From UBA1388 sp964555515 (GTDB taxonomy: Bacteria > Patescibacteriota > Microgenomatia > UBA1400 > PJMF01): 53,793 bases of DNA. Shown in pieces: positions 26,660-35,369 of the stretch (its first letter is position 1; each line of letters starts with the position of its first letter). The notes below the pieces were generated by a model, which made no database searches, had not been told where the DNA came from, and was given only the letters and a program-made list of their open reading frames with translations. Position numbers and translations under genes: made by a program. The DNA is taken from NCBI GenBank assembly GCA_964555515.1, contig CAZKSJ010000005.1, positions 1-53,793 on the forward strand. Reading direction: 5' to 3'.

Positions 26660-27658
26660 TCAATAATGGGGTGAGTCGTAGGTAATGTCTTCAGATTTCC
26701 AACCGCGCCGAATTAGTACTGTCTCCAACCTTGCTAAGGCATCCTTGATTTTTTTGCGCACTTGTTCTTTTGAGACATGGAAGAGAGCGGCAATTTGCTC
26801 ATCCTCGTAGCATTCGCCCCCCGATTTGGCTGATATACCAAATTTTAATCTGATGAATTCTGCTTCTTTGGCAGACAATTCAGAATCAAGCAAGGTGTTT
26901 AATTCTTCCGGAGGCAAAATGCTTGTTTGATCGAAGAGTTTACGAGAGGGATCTTGAATAATATCTTCCCAAAGGGTGCGCTGATCCAAGCCAATCGGAG
27001 ATCCAGAGGAGGTTTGCGCCGGCTCGCTAAAACTGACGGCATAAAGGCTTGCCAAAATCATCATCGCGCTCTTGGGAGCAAATTTGTTTGCAAAGCGTGG
27101 TTGGTTGGTTGAAAGAGTGTCGCCATCATTAGCTTTGGCTCTAGCATGAATGAATTTCGCCAAAGTACTAGCTGGAATGGATGTGGGAATCCCAANNNNN
27201 NNNNNNNNNNNNNNNNNNNNNNNNNNNNNNNNNNNNNNNNNNNNNNNNNNNNNNNNNNNNNNNNNNNNNNNNNNNNNNNNNNNNNNNNNNNNNNNATTTG
27301 CTCGTTCCATCATCGCTCTGCCGTTTCGAAATGTTGTAAAAACAGCACTTTCCTCACATCTTTTCATGACTCGAAAGGAAGATATCGCGCTTTGCCAAGG
27401 ATGTGATTGGGTGGTATCCACGATGTGCTGTGGTTGCTGTCTAGAAAGTGCTTCTTTCCATAGCTCGAGGGTGATTGGACAAGACACCTCATCTTCAATT
27501 TGGACTTCGAGCGACCTGTGATCAACGTCTGTTTCTCCTAATTCTTCTGGAAAAGGATCCTTGTCAGCACTAGTGCTGGGGGTATTTCGATCATCTGGCG
27601 AACTTGGCTCTTTCAACACCCTTTGCCAGCGATCTTTTCCTTGTTCGGGACTTAGCAT
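26660..27658 (-). CDS. Sigma-70-like RNA polymerase sigma factor, interrupted by an assembly gap
   Basis: About 332 codons including a 100-N run at 27196-27295. The C-terminal 65 residues look like sigma region 4: LLDSELSAKEAEFIRLKFGI, then DEQIAALFHVSKEQVRKKIK as the helix-turn-helix, then DALARLETVL. The part before the gap (FTTFRNGRAMMERAN) could lead into region 2, which would lie within the gap. Residues after it (IPASTLAKFIHARAKAND) could be region 3. It is too divergent to be called the housekeeping RpoD, so a specialised or lineage-specific sigma is likely. Both sides of the gap are in frame with 100 N, but the true gap size is unknown. TG-T-GATAGT ends 5 nt before the ATG. Confidence 0.6.
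   Translation of the reverse strand: MLSPEQGKDRWQRVLKEPSSPDDRNTPSTSADKDPFPEELGETDVDHRSLEVQIEDEVSCPITLELWKEALSRQQPQHIVDTTQSHPWQSAISSFRVMKRCEESAVFTTFRNGRAMMERANXXXXXXXXXXXXXXXXXXXXXXXXXXXXXXXXXXGIPTSIPASTLAKFIHARAKANDGDTLSTNQPRFANKFAPKSAMMILASLYAVSFSEPAQTSSGSPIGLDQRTLWEDIIQDPSRKLFDQTSILPPEELNTLLDSELSAKEAEFIRLKFGISAKSGGECYEDEQIAALFHVSKEQVRKKIKDALARLETVLIRRGWKSEDITYDSPHY
27196..27295. other. Assembly gap (100 N) inside the sigma-like gene
   Basis: Exactly 100 undefined bases, the usual placeholder for a scaffold gap of unknown size. Any frame read across it is not real sequence. Confidence 0.99.
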
Positions 27659-27755
27659 ATTGAACTATCACAGCAATTGGTCATTAATGCGGGCGATTGT
27701 ACCCAAATCATGGGGAAGTGCAAGGCTTGTGTCAACTATTGGGGCAGCAAGCTCC

Positions 27756-28019
27756 TCAAGCACCCAGTTCTTGATCTTGCTTTCGCATTTGTCGCACATA
27801 CTCATCAATTAAATTGCGAATCATCCGCTGATAAGGAAAGTTTAGGGACTGTCCTTGGTTCTTGAAGTAGTCGACGCTGTCCTCACTCATGGTAATAGTA
27901 ACCTTAATTCCCTTGGGTCGGAAGACCAATTCTTCTGGTCTAGGCAAAAAGTCTTTTACCCTCTTTCCCAGCTGTATTGGTTCACTTGAGTAATTAATCA
28001 TTTTTATGTTCTTCTTCAT
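27756..28019 (-). CDS. brnA: BrnA-type antitoxin (CopG-like)
   Basis: An 87-residue protein with a start at ATG 28019. RPKGIKVTITMSEDSVDYFK followed by FPYQRMIRNLIDEYVRQMR is the ribbon-helix-helix pattern of BrnA antitoxins, which bind the toxin and repress the operon. The start overlaps the toxin gene by 26 nt, and AAGGA lies about 10 nt upstream, inside the toxin gene. The longer frame to 28073 is read-through of the toxin coding region. The order (toxin first) is typical of brnTA. Confidence 0.82.
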   Translation of the reverse strand: MKKNIKMINYSSEPIQLGKRVKDFLPRPEELVFRPKGIKVTITMSEDSVDYFKNQGQSLNFPYQRMIRNLIDEYVRQMRKQDQELGA

Positions 28020-28278
28020 ATCGTTTCTTTCCTTTCCGCCAATAACCTGCGCCGAAAATACGAATAATGCCAAATCGATAGGTGAAGCGAACAGTTAAGA
28101 TATCTTTTGCCACTCGACCTAAACAAAAAAATCGCTCTTCAGCCTCACTATGCTCCAGATCTTCAATGATCACTCTGTTTGGATCTGAAAAAGCCCACTG
28201 TGCTTCTTCGAATGAGACATTGTGTTTTCGTTGGTTTTCTAAATTTTTCTCATTATCCCAATCGAACGTCGTCTGCAT
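27994..28278 (-). CDS. brnT: BrnT-type toxin (ribonuclease)
   Basis: A 94-residue protein of the BrnT family: FDWDNEKNLENQRKHNVSFEE, FSDPNRVIIEDLEHSEAEER, FFCLGRVAKDILTVRFTYR and IRIFGAGYWRKGKKRYEEE. The pattern W(D)xxK...N..KHGVSFEEA...F is diagnostic; here Gly is replaced by Asn (KHNVSFEEA). The terminal (S/G)AR.A.kKE.R.Y motif is represented by FGAGYWRKGKKRYEEE, where the usual Arg of SAR is Gly, a possible weakening of activity. BrnT proteins are RelE-fold ribonucleases. It overlaps brnA and is followed by AT-rich upstream DNA. Confidence 0.86.
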   Translation of the reverse strand: MQTTFDWDNEKNLENQRKHNVSFEEAQWAFSDPNRVIIEDLEHSEAEERFFCLGRVAKDILTVRFTYRFGIIRIFGAGYWRKGKKRYEEEHKND

Positions 28279-28384
28279 GAAATAATGCTAACATAATATG
28301 TAAAAATTGCAATATGATAAGTATGTATGACTATCAACTCGGCGAAGAGAAAGAGGGGTCCAACAAGAAAGCTTTTCCGCGAGT

Positions 28385-30235
28385 TTAATTTACCCCGCGC
28401 AAGTATTTTGCGGCCCAGGGTTTGTAGTGTGAAACATAGGTGTCCTCGTTGATAATATTGCCGTCTTTGTCTTTAATCACGTTGGTGAAGCTGGCGCTGA
28501 TGCCCGCGGCCGCCCAGTCAACTTGCTTGACCTGGCCTGCGGGCAAAGATGGATCATCAATGTACTCTGGGGGTAGGGGAGGCTTATAGTTCCAAGTTTT
28601 ATGATCAACGATCTCGGCGGTACGGCCGTCTGAAGTGCCATAAATTTCATAAAACATATAGAGATTTTTACTATCTGCTTCTCCGTATAACAAGATGTGA
28701 TGAGCGGTATCGTTTTTAAAACGAAAATCGGTGTTGCCGGCATAGACTGTGGCATCTACGCCGGGCTTGCGGTCTAACTCGTAATAGCTAACGCGGTAGC
28801 TATGTGGCAAGCGCAAAGTCACATCCAGCCCGGCGTTAAGAACAGCGCGAAATAGCGTCGTGCTGACTTGGCAGACGCCGCCGCCATCACCCAACTCAGT
28901 TTGACCATTTCTAATGACATAGGCAGATTTAAAGCCAGTTTCAGCAGAAACCGGCCCGAGAGCGTCATTAAAGCGAAACTCCTTGCCCGGGGGGATGATA
29001 ATCAAGTTAACACGGCCGGTGGTCAGGCTGACGTTGTGAATGCGGTTGGCGATGGAGTGGTCATAATGGCTGTCGCCAAACCCAATTCTTTCGTTGATGC
29101 CAAGATTGTTGGTGTCAGCGAGGCTTTTATTGGGAGGGGTGGCGACCACTTTTAGCTCGACAACTTGATTGTTGTCGCTTTCGCTAGCCTGCTCATTATT
29201 CTGCTCCTGGTTTGTTGTTGCTTGATCGCTACTCATTGCAAAACCCTCGTCTGTCTCTAAGGATTTTAGGGTCTGCAAAATTTGTTCCTCAGTGGTTGTT
29301 TTGTTTAAAACCAAGCCGTCGCGAGGTGGTGTAAAAGAGGTGGCTTGCAAAGTGTTTTGATCATAGACGAGCTCTGGCTCTTGGGGTGGTCGATCAATCT
29401 CCTCGCTCCATAATGCGATAATTGTTTGAATGCGGGGCAGGTTGTATCCAGCAGGCAGATTGAGAGCTTTAATCATTTCTTCATCATTAAGTACGAAGTT
29501 TTTTGTCTCGTGTTTAAACTCAGCTTTTTTGCCCACCAATTTATTAGCTCGAATTTTTGAATTTTCGATCTCTTCGGTTGATAAAACTCCAGATGTACTA
29601 GCCACGGCCGCCACTACATCAGTGTTGCCGGCTTTGAGTTGCGCAAATACCTTCTTTTTGGTTTCATCGCGATCAATTTCTCGGCCAAAAGATCCTGGAA
29701 TAATGGTGATTGACTCTGGATTGCCGCTGATTTCCAAAGTCGCTTGAGGGGTGGTGCCTCCATAGCTGACTAACTTGTTGAGTTCGGCAATCATTGCATC
29801 GAGCGCTGCTTCGTCATAAGTGGCTGATGCCAAATAACTCGCTGGTTTGAAGAGACTACTAAGAAGGCAATTTAATTGAGTTGAGAGAGAGCCATCATGA
29901 GTGGTTTGTTCGATTGAATCAAGTAGACGAGAAAAATCATAAGAGGACCCCAGTTCGCCAGATTGGGATGCTACTACAATGTCATCTACACTTAAGGTGA
30001 GGGTGTGAGCTGGTGGTTGTTGGTTGGAAAGCTGTAGATTTTGTTTAGCTTCCTCATAAGTCATACCTCCTACATCAAGACCATTGATTGTTGTGCGTGG
30101 CGGTAAGTGCGTTTGGCAAAAAGAGTAGTACCAAATCAGGACTGCTGAAATCACTAGCGCCAGGCTAGCCAGGACAATCCCAACCAGGCTTGCTTTCGAC
30201 AACTCACGCTGGTTAAAATAGTTCAATGCCGACAA
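28385..30235 (-). CDS. VanW-domain cell-wall protein with membrane anchor
   Basis: About 616 residues. One membrane helix near the N-terminus (LVGIVLASLALVISAVLIWY) is followed by two repeated domains of the peptidoglycan-binding-4 type, each starting near INGLDVGGMTYEEAKQNL or ANKLVGKKAEF. The C-terminus is the VanW domain: IIPPGKEFRFNDALGPVSAE, GGGVCQVSTTLFRAVLNAGL and LPHSYRVSYYELDRKPGVDA. VanW proteins are secreted, associated with peptidoglycan, and of uncertain activity. There is no ATG before the membrane helix. I chose TTG 30235 because AAGGA lies 8 nt before it; a longer TTG start at 30304 is possible. It is divergent from the solute-binding gene. Confidence 0.88.
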   Translation of the reverse strand: MSALNYFNQRELSKASLVGIVLASLALVISAVLIWYYSFCQTHLPPRTTINGLDVGGMTYEEAKQNLQLSNQQPPAHTLTLSVDDIVVASQSGELGSSYDFSRLLDSIEQTTHDGSLSTQLNCLLSSLFKPASYLASATYDEAALDAMIAELNKLVSYGGTTPQATLEISGNPESITIIPGSFGREIDRDETKKKVFAQLKAGNTDVVAAVASTSGVLSTEEIENSKIRANKLVGKKAEFKHETKNFVLNDEEMIKALNLPAGYNLPRIQTIIALWSEEIDRPPQEPELVYDQNTLQATSFTPPRDGLVLNKTTTEEQILQTLKSLETDEGFAMSSDQATTNQEQNNEQASESDNNQVVELKVVATPPNKSLADTNNLGINERIGFGDSHYDHSIANRIHNVSLTTGRVNLIIIPPGKEFRFNDALGPVSAETGFKSAYVIRNGQTELGDGGGVCQVSTTLFRAVLNAGLDVTLRLPHSYRVSYYELDRKPGVDATVYAGNTDFRFKNDTAHHILLYGEADSKNLYMFYEIYGTSDGRTAEIVDHKTWNYKPPLPPEYIDDPSLPAGQVKQVDWAAAGISASFTNVIKDKDGNIINEDTYVSHYKPWAAKYLRGVN

Positions 30236-30248
30236 ATGGTTATTCCTT

Positions 30249-30264
30249 ATGTTATGATGATAAC
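30249..30264. promoter_or_regulatory. Inverted repeat TGTTAT-N4-ATAACA between divergent genes
   Basis: A perfect 6-bp inverted repeat with a 4-bp spacer lies between the VanW gene start and the solute-binding gene start. It is a candidate operator for one or both divergent genes. Such a short repeat could be chance. Confidence 0.3.
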
Positions 30265-30338
30265 ACCTGGATAATTCGAAGGTGCTTGGGTAGTATTGTC
30301 CCAAACCTAGTCGATAATAACCAGCGGTAAATCAAGCT

Positions 30339-32792
30339 ATGCCCAGTATGCCTCTGCCCAAACCAGCTCCGCCCAAGTCTGTATTGAAACAGCCTGCTGG
30401 AACGGCCGGAGTTGTTGGAGCCGGAGGAGGAGTTGCTGGGGTCGGAGAAGGAGTTGTGGGAGGGGTCGGAACCTCCAATGGGGTTCCGCTTCAAGCGGGA
30501 GTGACAAACCAAGTGGTGTCTCCGTCTCAAGCCAATTCTGCAACCAGTGCAACTCAGGTGGGTTTGTCGTCAAATAATTCAACTACGGCGGCTTCGCCAA
30601 CTATACCAACTAAGGCTTCTGCATCAACTGCCATGATGCCTCTGACGACCTCTCAGACTGGCTCAACTTCTAAAAATGATCCTCTCCCAACCTCAAATCA
30701 GTCCAGTTCCTCAAAAACCGCCAGTTTGGGCGCTAATCCTTCCCAGCCAAGTCAACCTTCTCAAGCCACTCAGCCAGCTCAGGTAAATTCTACTCAGACA
30801 AAGCCGTTTTCTGCCAGCCAACCCGTCCAACCCAACGAAATGACCAATGTTCAGGGGGGATTAAAAACGTCTGCCAAACCGATGCCGGCGCCTGCAGAAG
30901 AAATCGAGATTTTACCTCAACCAGGCACAGCTGTGGTCAGACCAATTCCAGCTTTAGAAGAATTGAAAAACCCCACTCAACCCCAACCCGCTTTGGCTAG
31001 GGGTAGTACTGCCGCAGGTGGGACAACTAACGCTGGCACTGGTTCGGCTACGGGACTAGCCGCTGGATCGGCATTGGCAGCTGGAGTTGATCAAAAAATA
31101 TTGCCCACCAACTCAGCCAAAGCCAGTAGCTCACCTAGTATCCCGCCGCAAGTGCCGCCAACTTTTCCCGGAGGAACTCCGCCACCAGCTACACCGCCGG
31201 TACCGCAACCCACGCCATCTACTCAACAACCGCCGCGTACGCTCAGTGCGCTTCAGTCTATGTCAAGCAACACTTTGCCGGGGTTACCACAAGATAACTT
31301 ACCATCAACCAGCCAACCCAGCAATCAACCACCGTCGGCTGGCGCAAATAAAACAAGCAATGTGGTTAAGAGCGATGGTAAGTCCACCGCTAGTGGTGGG
31401 GCAAATGATGCTACGCCGGAAGTTGCTCAACCAAAAAAATCGATTTTGCGCTTTTTGCCAATCGCACTTGGTTTGATTTTGATCTTGGCTGCCATTGGTT
31501 TTGCCACTTACTGGTTTTTAGGCCAGCGGGGTGATAGTGGATCTGGTAGTTCCAATACCGGTGGCCAAACCACACCTGTTCCAACCACAGCAGCCGAACC
31601 TGTCAAATCTGTGGATTTAGAATACTGGGGATTGTGGGAACCAGGTGAGGCGATGGCGGCCGTTATTAAGGATTACCAAGACAACAACCCGGGTGTGACC
31701 ATTACCTATAAAAAACAATCCCACAAAGATTATCGGGAAAGACTGCAAAACGCCATTGTATCTGGTAATGGTCCTGATATTTTTCGCTACCATGCTTCGT
31801 GGGTACCTATGTTGGAGCAAGAATTGGCGCCACTGCCATCAGCTGTAATGACATCATCTGAATTTTCCAGCACTTTTTATCCGGTAGCGGCGGAGCAACT
31901 TAATATTGATGGGCAAATTGTGGGTATTCCCCTGATGTATGAAGGCTTAGCTTTGTACTACAACACGGAAATTTTTTCAACCGCCGTGGAAGAGCCGCCC
32001 GCCACTTGGCCAGAGTTGCGGACGATTGCCAAGAAATTAACTGTGCGCACTGCCAATGGCAAGGTTCGCGCTGGTGCCGCGCTTGGCAACGCCACTAATG
32101 TTGAGCACTTTGCCGACATCATCGCGGTATTGATGTTGCAAAACGGTGCTGATTTAACCAAACCCAACTCGATCGAAACTAGAGACGCGCTGTTGTTTTA
32201 CACCAATTTTATGAAAGTTGATCAGGTTTGGGATGCTTCTTTGCCTAGTTCAACGGTGGCTTTTGCGCAGGGCGACGTGGCGATGATGCTCGCTCCATCC
32301 TGGAGGGCTCACGAAATTCGCGCGGCTAATCCCAACCTACCATTCGCGGTTGTGCCATTGCCTCAGCTGTCTGACGAGCGTATCGCTTGGGCAACTTATT
32401 GGGCAGAGGGGGTGAGCGAACAGAGTGAAAACACGGTTGAAGCTTGGCAGTTTGTGAAGTACATGAGTTCAGCCGATGTCCAGAAACAGCTGCACTCAGA
32501 GCAAAGTCAGGCAAGAGCTTTTGGCGAACTCTACTCGCGCAAGGATTTGGCCAACGAACTAGCTGGCGACCCCATTATGTCTGCTTATTTGCAGGATGCA
32601 CCATTTGCCAAGGGTTGGCACATGAGTACTTATACCCATGACGACGGTATTAATGACAACATCATTAAGTACTATGAAAATGCTGTCACCGCCCTAGTGT
32701 CTGGATCAGGCATTGATGAGGTGCTAGAAACTCTCGATCAAGGAGTGCGTCAAGAGCTGCGTCAGTATGGGGTGGCAGAGACAGCGCAGTAG
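30339..32792 (+). CDS. Extracellular solute-binding protein (family 1-like) with long disordered N-terminus and membrane anchor
   Basis: An 817-residue protein. Residues 1-365 are low complexity (P, S, T, Q, A, G). Residues about 371-394 are a transmembrane helix (FLPIALGLILILAAIGFATY) preceded by KK, placing the N-terminus inside. A G/S linker is followed at about 425-817 by a sugar-type solute-binding domain: VDLEYWGLWEPGEAMAAVIK, NGPDIFRYHASWVPMLEQEL, VAFAQGDVAMMLAPSWRAHE and TYWAEGVSEQSENTVEAWQF. There is no lipobox and no ABC permease or ATPase nearby, so it may be a receptor rather than a transporter part. The start ATG lies about 20 nt after a GATAAT. Substrate unknown. Confidence 0.85.
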   Translation: MPSMPLPKPAPPKSVLKQPAGTAGVVGAGGGVAGVGEGVVGGVGTSNGVPLQAGVTNQVVSPSQANSATSATQVGLSSNNSTTAASPTIPTKASASTAMMPLTTSQTGSTSKNDPLPTSNQSSSSKTASLGANPSQPSQPSQATQPAQVNSTQTKPFSASQPVQPNEMTNVQGGLKTSAKPMPAPAEEIEILPQPGTAVVRPIPALEELKNPTQPQPALARGSTAAGGTTNAGTGSATGLAAGSALAAGVDQKILPTNSAKASSSPSIPPQVPPTFPGGTPPPATPPVPQPTPSTQQPPRTLSALQSMSSNTLPGLPQDNLPSTSQPSNQPPSAGANKTSNVVKSDGKSTASGGANDATPEVAQPKKSILRFLPIALGLILILAAIGFATYWFLGQRGDSGSGSSNTGGQTTPVPTTAAEPVKSVDLEYWGLWEPGEAMAAVIKDYQDNNPGVTITYKKQSHKDYRERLQNAIVSGNGPDIFRYHASWVPMLEQELAPLPSAVMTSSEFSSTFYPVAAEQLNIDGQIVGIPLMYEGLALYYNTEIFSTAVEEPPATWPELRTIAKKLTVRTANGKVRAGAALGNATNVEHFADIIAVLMLQNGADLTKPNSIETRDALLFYTNFMKVDQVWDASLPSSTVAFAQGDVAMMLAPSWRAHEIRAANPNLPFAVVPLPQLSDERIAWATYWAEGVSEQSENTVEAWQFVKYMSSADVQKQLHSEQSQARAFGELYSRKDLANELAGDPIMSAYLQDAPFAKGWHMSTYTHDDGINDNIIKYYENAVTALVSGSGIDEVLETLDQGVRQELRQYGVAETAQ

Positions 32793-32884
32793 TTTTCATT
32801 TTTTCTATTTGTAATTAACTAATCTCTCGTAGTCAACAAGTGTTGTTAGCGCCAACTAAGCCTGTTTGGCGGATTGCGGCGGGT

Positions 32885-32890
32885 TATAAT
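32885..32890 (+). promoter_or_regulatory. -10 box TATAAT, leaderless start of the nucleotidyltransferase gene
   Basis: TATAAT ends 6 nt before the ATG at 32897. This supports that ATG over the in-frame upstream TTG at 32840. Confidence 0.6.
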
Positions 32891-32896
32891 GCTGGC

Positions 32897-34084
32897 ATGT
32901 TGGATCAGGCCAAGACCGAAAATTTTCAAAAATCAATCATTTTAACTCTGGCATATTTTGAGCAGTTTGCTTATCCACTGACCACTGGCGAGCTGTGGTT
33001 GCGTTTGCTCTACCCACAAGCTTTTAGAAGCGTTGGGGTGGCCAATGGTTCGTTAAAACCAGCCAACAAACTTGGAAATTTGTCAGGGGGTGCTCAAAAC
33101 AACGGCGGCTTGAATCCTAACCAATCGATCGCCAATCAGCGGATCACCAGTCAATCGATCGTTAACCAATTAGTGGGGTCGGTTGGTCACGAATCAATAG
33201 AATCAGCAGAATCCACACATCTGTGTTTGGCGGATCCAATCCGTTGGCAGCAAAATAAAAATCACGAAAAACATTTTTTTGCACGCGCCTTGGTGGAATT
33301 GCGCAATCGGGGCTTGGTTCAGTTCATTAAACCACACTGGAGTTTGGGATCGACTAAGTGGCATAATCAACGCCTTAATCGTCAGGAAATTTCTGATCAA
33401 AAAATCGCGCAACTTTGGCCAGTGGTGTTGGTTGCCCGCTTCTTGCCGTGGATCGCTGGCTTAGCGATTACCGGATCGGCGGCGGTGGGTAATGCTGCGA
33501 AAAATGATGACGTGGATGTGATGATCGTGACCGAGAATAATCGCCTGTGGTTGGTGCGGCCTATTATAGTAGTACTCTCGTTTTTGTTTGGCAGGCGCCG
33601 GTCGTGGAATAAGGAAGAACCCAACAGTTGGTGTTTTAACCTGTGGTTAGAGCGACAGGCTGTGCAAATGCCGCTTGAGTCACGCTCTGCTTACACTGCT
33701 TATGAGATTTGTCAAACTAAGTGGTTGGTTAGCAAAGATTGCGTGAGACGAGAATTTTTTGCCACCAATCGCTGGGTGAGAATTTTGCTGCCCAACTACT
33801 TCTCTTGGGCGATCAACGCTAGCGCTAAACACGAGTTCCAATCTATCTTGAGCGGGCTACCTCTTATTCAAGAATTACTAAACATTTTGAATGTCGTCGC
33901 TTTCCAACTTCAGTATTTATACATGCGTCGCCACATTACCCGCGAGCGGGTGGGGTACACCAGCGCCTTTTTTCATCCGAGGGACACGGGGGAAATAATC
34001 CATGCTCGCTGGCTTAAACAAATATGGGGATTGATTCCATCCATATTATTCTTGTTTGAATATCCGCCTCAATGCTTCTTTTAA
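32897..34084 (+). CDS. Nucleotidyltransferase-fold protein
   Basis: A 395-residue protein. Near residues 190-212, GLAITGSAAVGNAAKNDDVD then VMIVTENNRLWLVRPIIVV matches the pol-beta nucleotidyltransferase signature GS(x)6-9DxD, with Asp-Val-Asp as the metal pair. The N-terminal ~140 residues contain a helical segment (SIILTLAYFEQFAYPLTTGE) that resembles a winged-helix, interrupted by an N/Q/S-rich stretch. Later hydrophobic and basic segments may touch the membrane. The substrate is unknown; similar proteins in candidate phyla are annotated only by fold. The 3' end overlaps the convergent gene by 39 nt. Confidence 0.72.
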   Translation: MLDQAKTENFQKSIILTLAYFEQFAYPLTTGELWLRLLYPQAFRSVGVANGSLKPANKLGNLSGGAQNNGGLNPNQSIANQRITSQSIVNQLVGSVGHESIESAESTHLCLADPIRWQQNKNHEKHFFARALVELRNRGLVQFIKPHWSLGSTKWHNQRLNRQEISDQKIAQLWPVVLVARFLPWIAGLAITGSAAVGNAAKNDDVDVMIVTENNRLWLVRPIIVVLSFLFGRRRSWNKEEPNSWCFNLWLERQAVQMPLESRSAYTAYEICQTKWLVSKDCVRREFFATNRWVRILLPNYFSWAINASAKHEFQSILSGLPLIQELLNILNVVAFQLQYLYMRRHITRERVGYTSAFFHPRDTGEIIHARWLKQIWGLIPSILFLFEYPPQCFF

Positions 34085-35116
34085 TTTTTGAATATATGGA
34101 TTTATTGGATTTATTGAAGCAGAATTAACATCTTGTTTCTCATGCTGACCATTTGTCAGTATCAGGCGGTGGGTTGATAGGCGTGTTGGAATTGTAAAAT
34201 AACCTTCGGGAGTCTCTTGTTGCGATACTGCGCGAGGTGAAATCCCCACAGGAGCGCTCGTTCTCTGCGGGCTTGCTTGCGGTCTAAATTCTGAATTTGG
34301 CAGGTTACTAACATCTCCACTACTGGGGTTTAAAAGCCCCCCTCCAGTTCCGAGTGTAGGAGAACTGGTCGTGCTAGCGCCATTTTCAGCAGCTTTACTA
34401 CCCAAGCCCAGAACTTCAGCGACACCAGTGCTTGCTTGATGTCCCAAATTTGATTGAGTGCCAGTTGTTTCTGAACCATTGCTAATCTTTCTACGTACTA
34501 CTCTAGGATCATCAAAGTCTATAAGTGGGTTGGATGTAAATAATGATGGTAGGTGAAGTTGGTAGGTGATCACCTCAGATTTTTCTTCGGTGTTCAATGC
34601 TCTTTCAATGGCTCTTCTGGTAGCTCTTAAATTGAGCAATTTTTCTGAGGGAGGAGCTCCGTTGACATATCCGCATTCTTTTTCTGCTTTTTCAATTAGT
34701 GCATCAACATCCTTAATTTGTTGTCTTTTGTTTTCCCCACCAAATTGATTACTGGTGGTAATGCCGATGGTTAAGGCAATCTCATGTCTTATTTTATCAA
34801 CACCTGTGACAGTTCCTACTCTAAACCCAGCTTCATTTGATTTTCGACCAAAGTTGACAAAATCCACATCTGGTTCAACTACCCCAACTTTTCTCAGTTT
34901 TTCGTACAATACTCGCAGTGCAAAATTGTAAATTAACTGTTCTTGTGAATTCCGTTCCGCATAGTTAACGGGCAAGCTCAGGAGAGCAATCATCTCCGGT
35001 GTAATGGGATAGATGCCATTTTTATTTTCTTGAGGGCGCGCCAGTGCTTCTAAAGTGGGGTTGTTTCCGTTGGCATATTCTCTATTTGAAGATGTAGATT
35101 CTGGTCTTCCTGGCAT
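34046..35116 (-). CDS. Hypothetical protein, unknown family
   Basis: A 356-residue protein that I do not recognise. Residues about 35-200 look folded: ITPEMIALLSLPVNYAERNS, EQLIYNFALRVLYEKLRKVG and DKIRHEIALTIGITTSNQFG. Residues about 225-320 are S/T/G/P-rich and probably disordered, and the C-terminus is a short basic helix (LKEALRRIFKQE). There is no signal peptide or membrane segment. AAGGAG 4 nt before the ATG is one of the best ribosome binding sites in the window and supports a real gene. It overlaps the end of the convergent nucleotidyltransferase gene by 39 nt. Confidence 0.6.
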   Translation of the reverse strand: MPGRPESTSSNREYANGNNPTLEALARPQENKNGIYPITPEMIALLSLPVNYAERNSQEQLIYNFALRVLYEKLRKVGVVEPDVDFVNFGRKSNEAGFRVGTVTGVDKIRHEIALTIGITTSNQFGGENKRQQIKDVDALIEKAEKECGYVNGAPPSEKLLNLRATRRAIERALNTEEKSEVITYQLHLPSLFTSNPLIDFDDPRVVRRKISNGSETTGTQSNLGHQASTGVAEVLGLGSKAAENGASTTSSPTLGTGGGLLNPSSGDVSNLPNSEFRPQASPQRTSAPVGISPRAVSQQETPEGYFTIPTRLSTHRLILTNGQHEKQDVNSASINPINPYIQKLKEALRRIFKQE

Positions 35117-35369
35117 ACTGCTCCTTACCCAAATGAATTGGCTAATTGGTTAACTTAATTTAGATTACTTGCTAAATCGAACAAATGGCAATTGTAGTAC
35201 TCTAAGTGGAGTTGGTCAAGCTCCCTTCTGGCCGCTCGTTAGTTATCGTGCGCGGATTTGTAACCTGTTACTAGTGCTTCTGAAAGAATACTTGAAAAAT
35301 AGCTAGCTTCTTAATAAACTGCCCCCTTCCCCCGCTTGCAGTTCAGCCCAACTGCGTTAGAGTATAAGA

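Noticed and set aside
27146..27521. Plus-strand frames spanning the 100-N run
   Set aside because: They exist only because N is read as open; they are antisense to the sigma-like gene.
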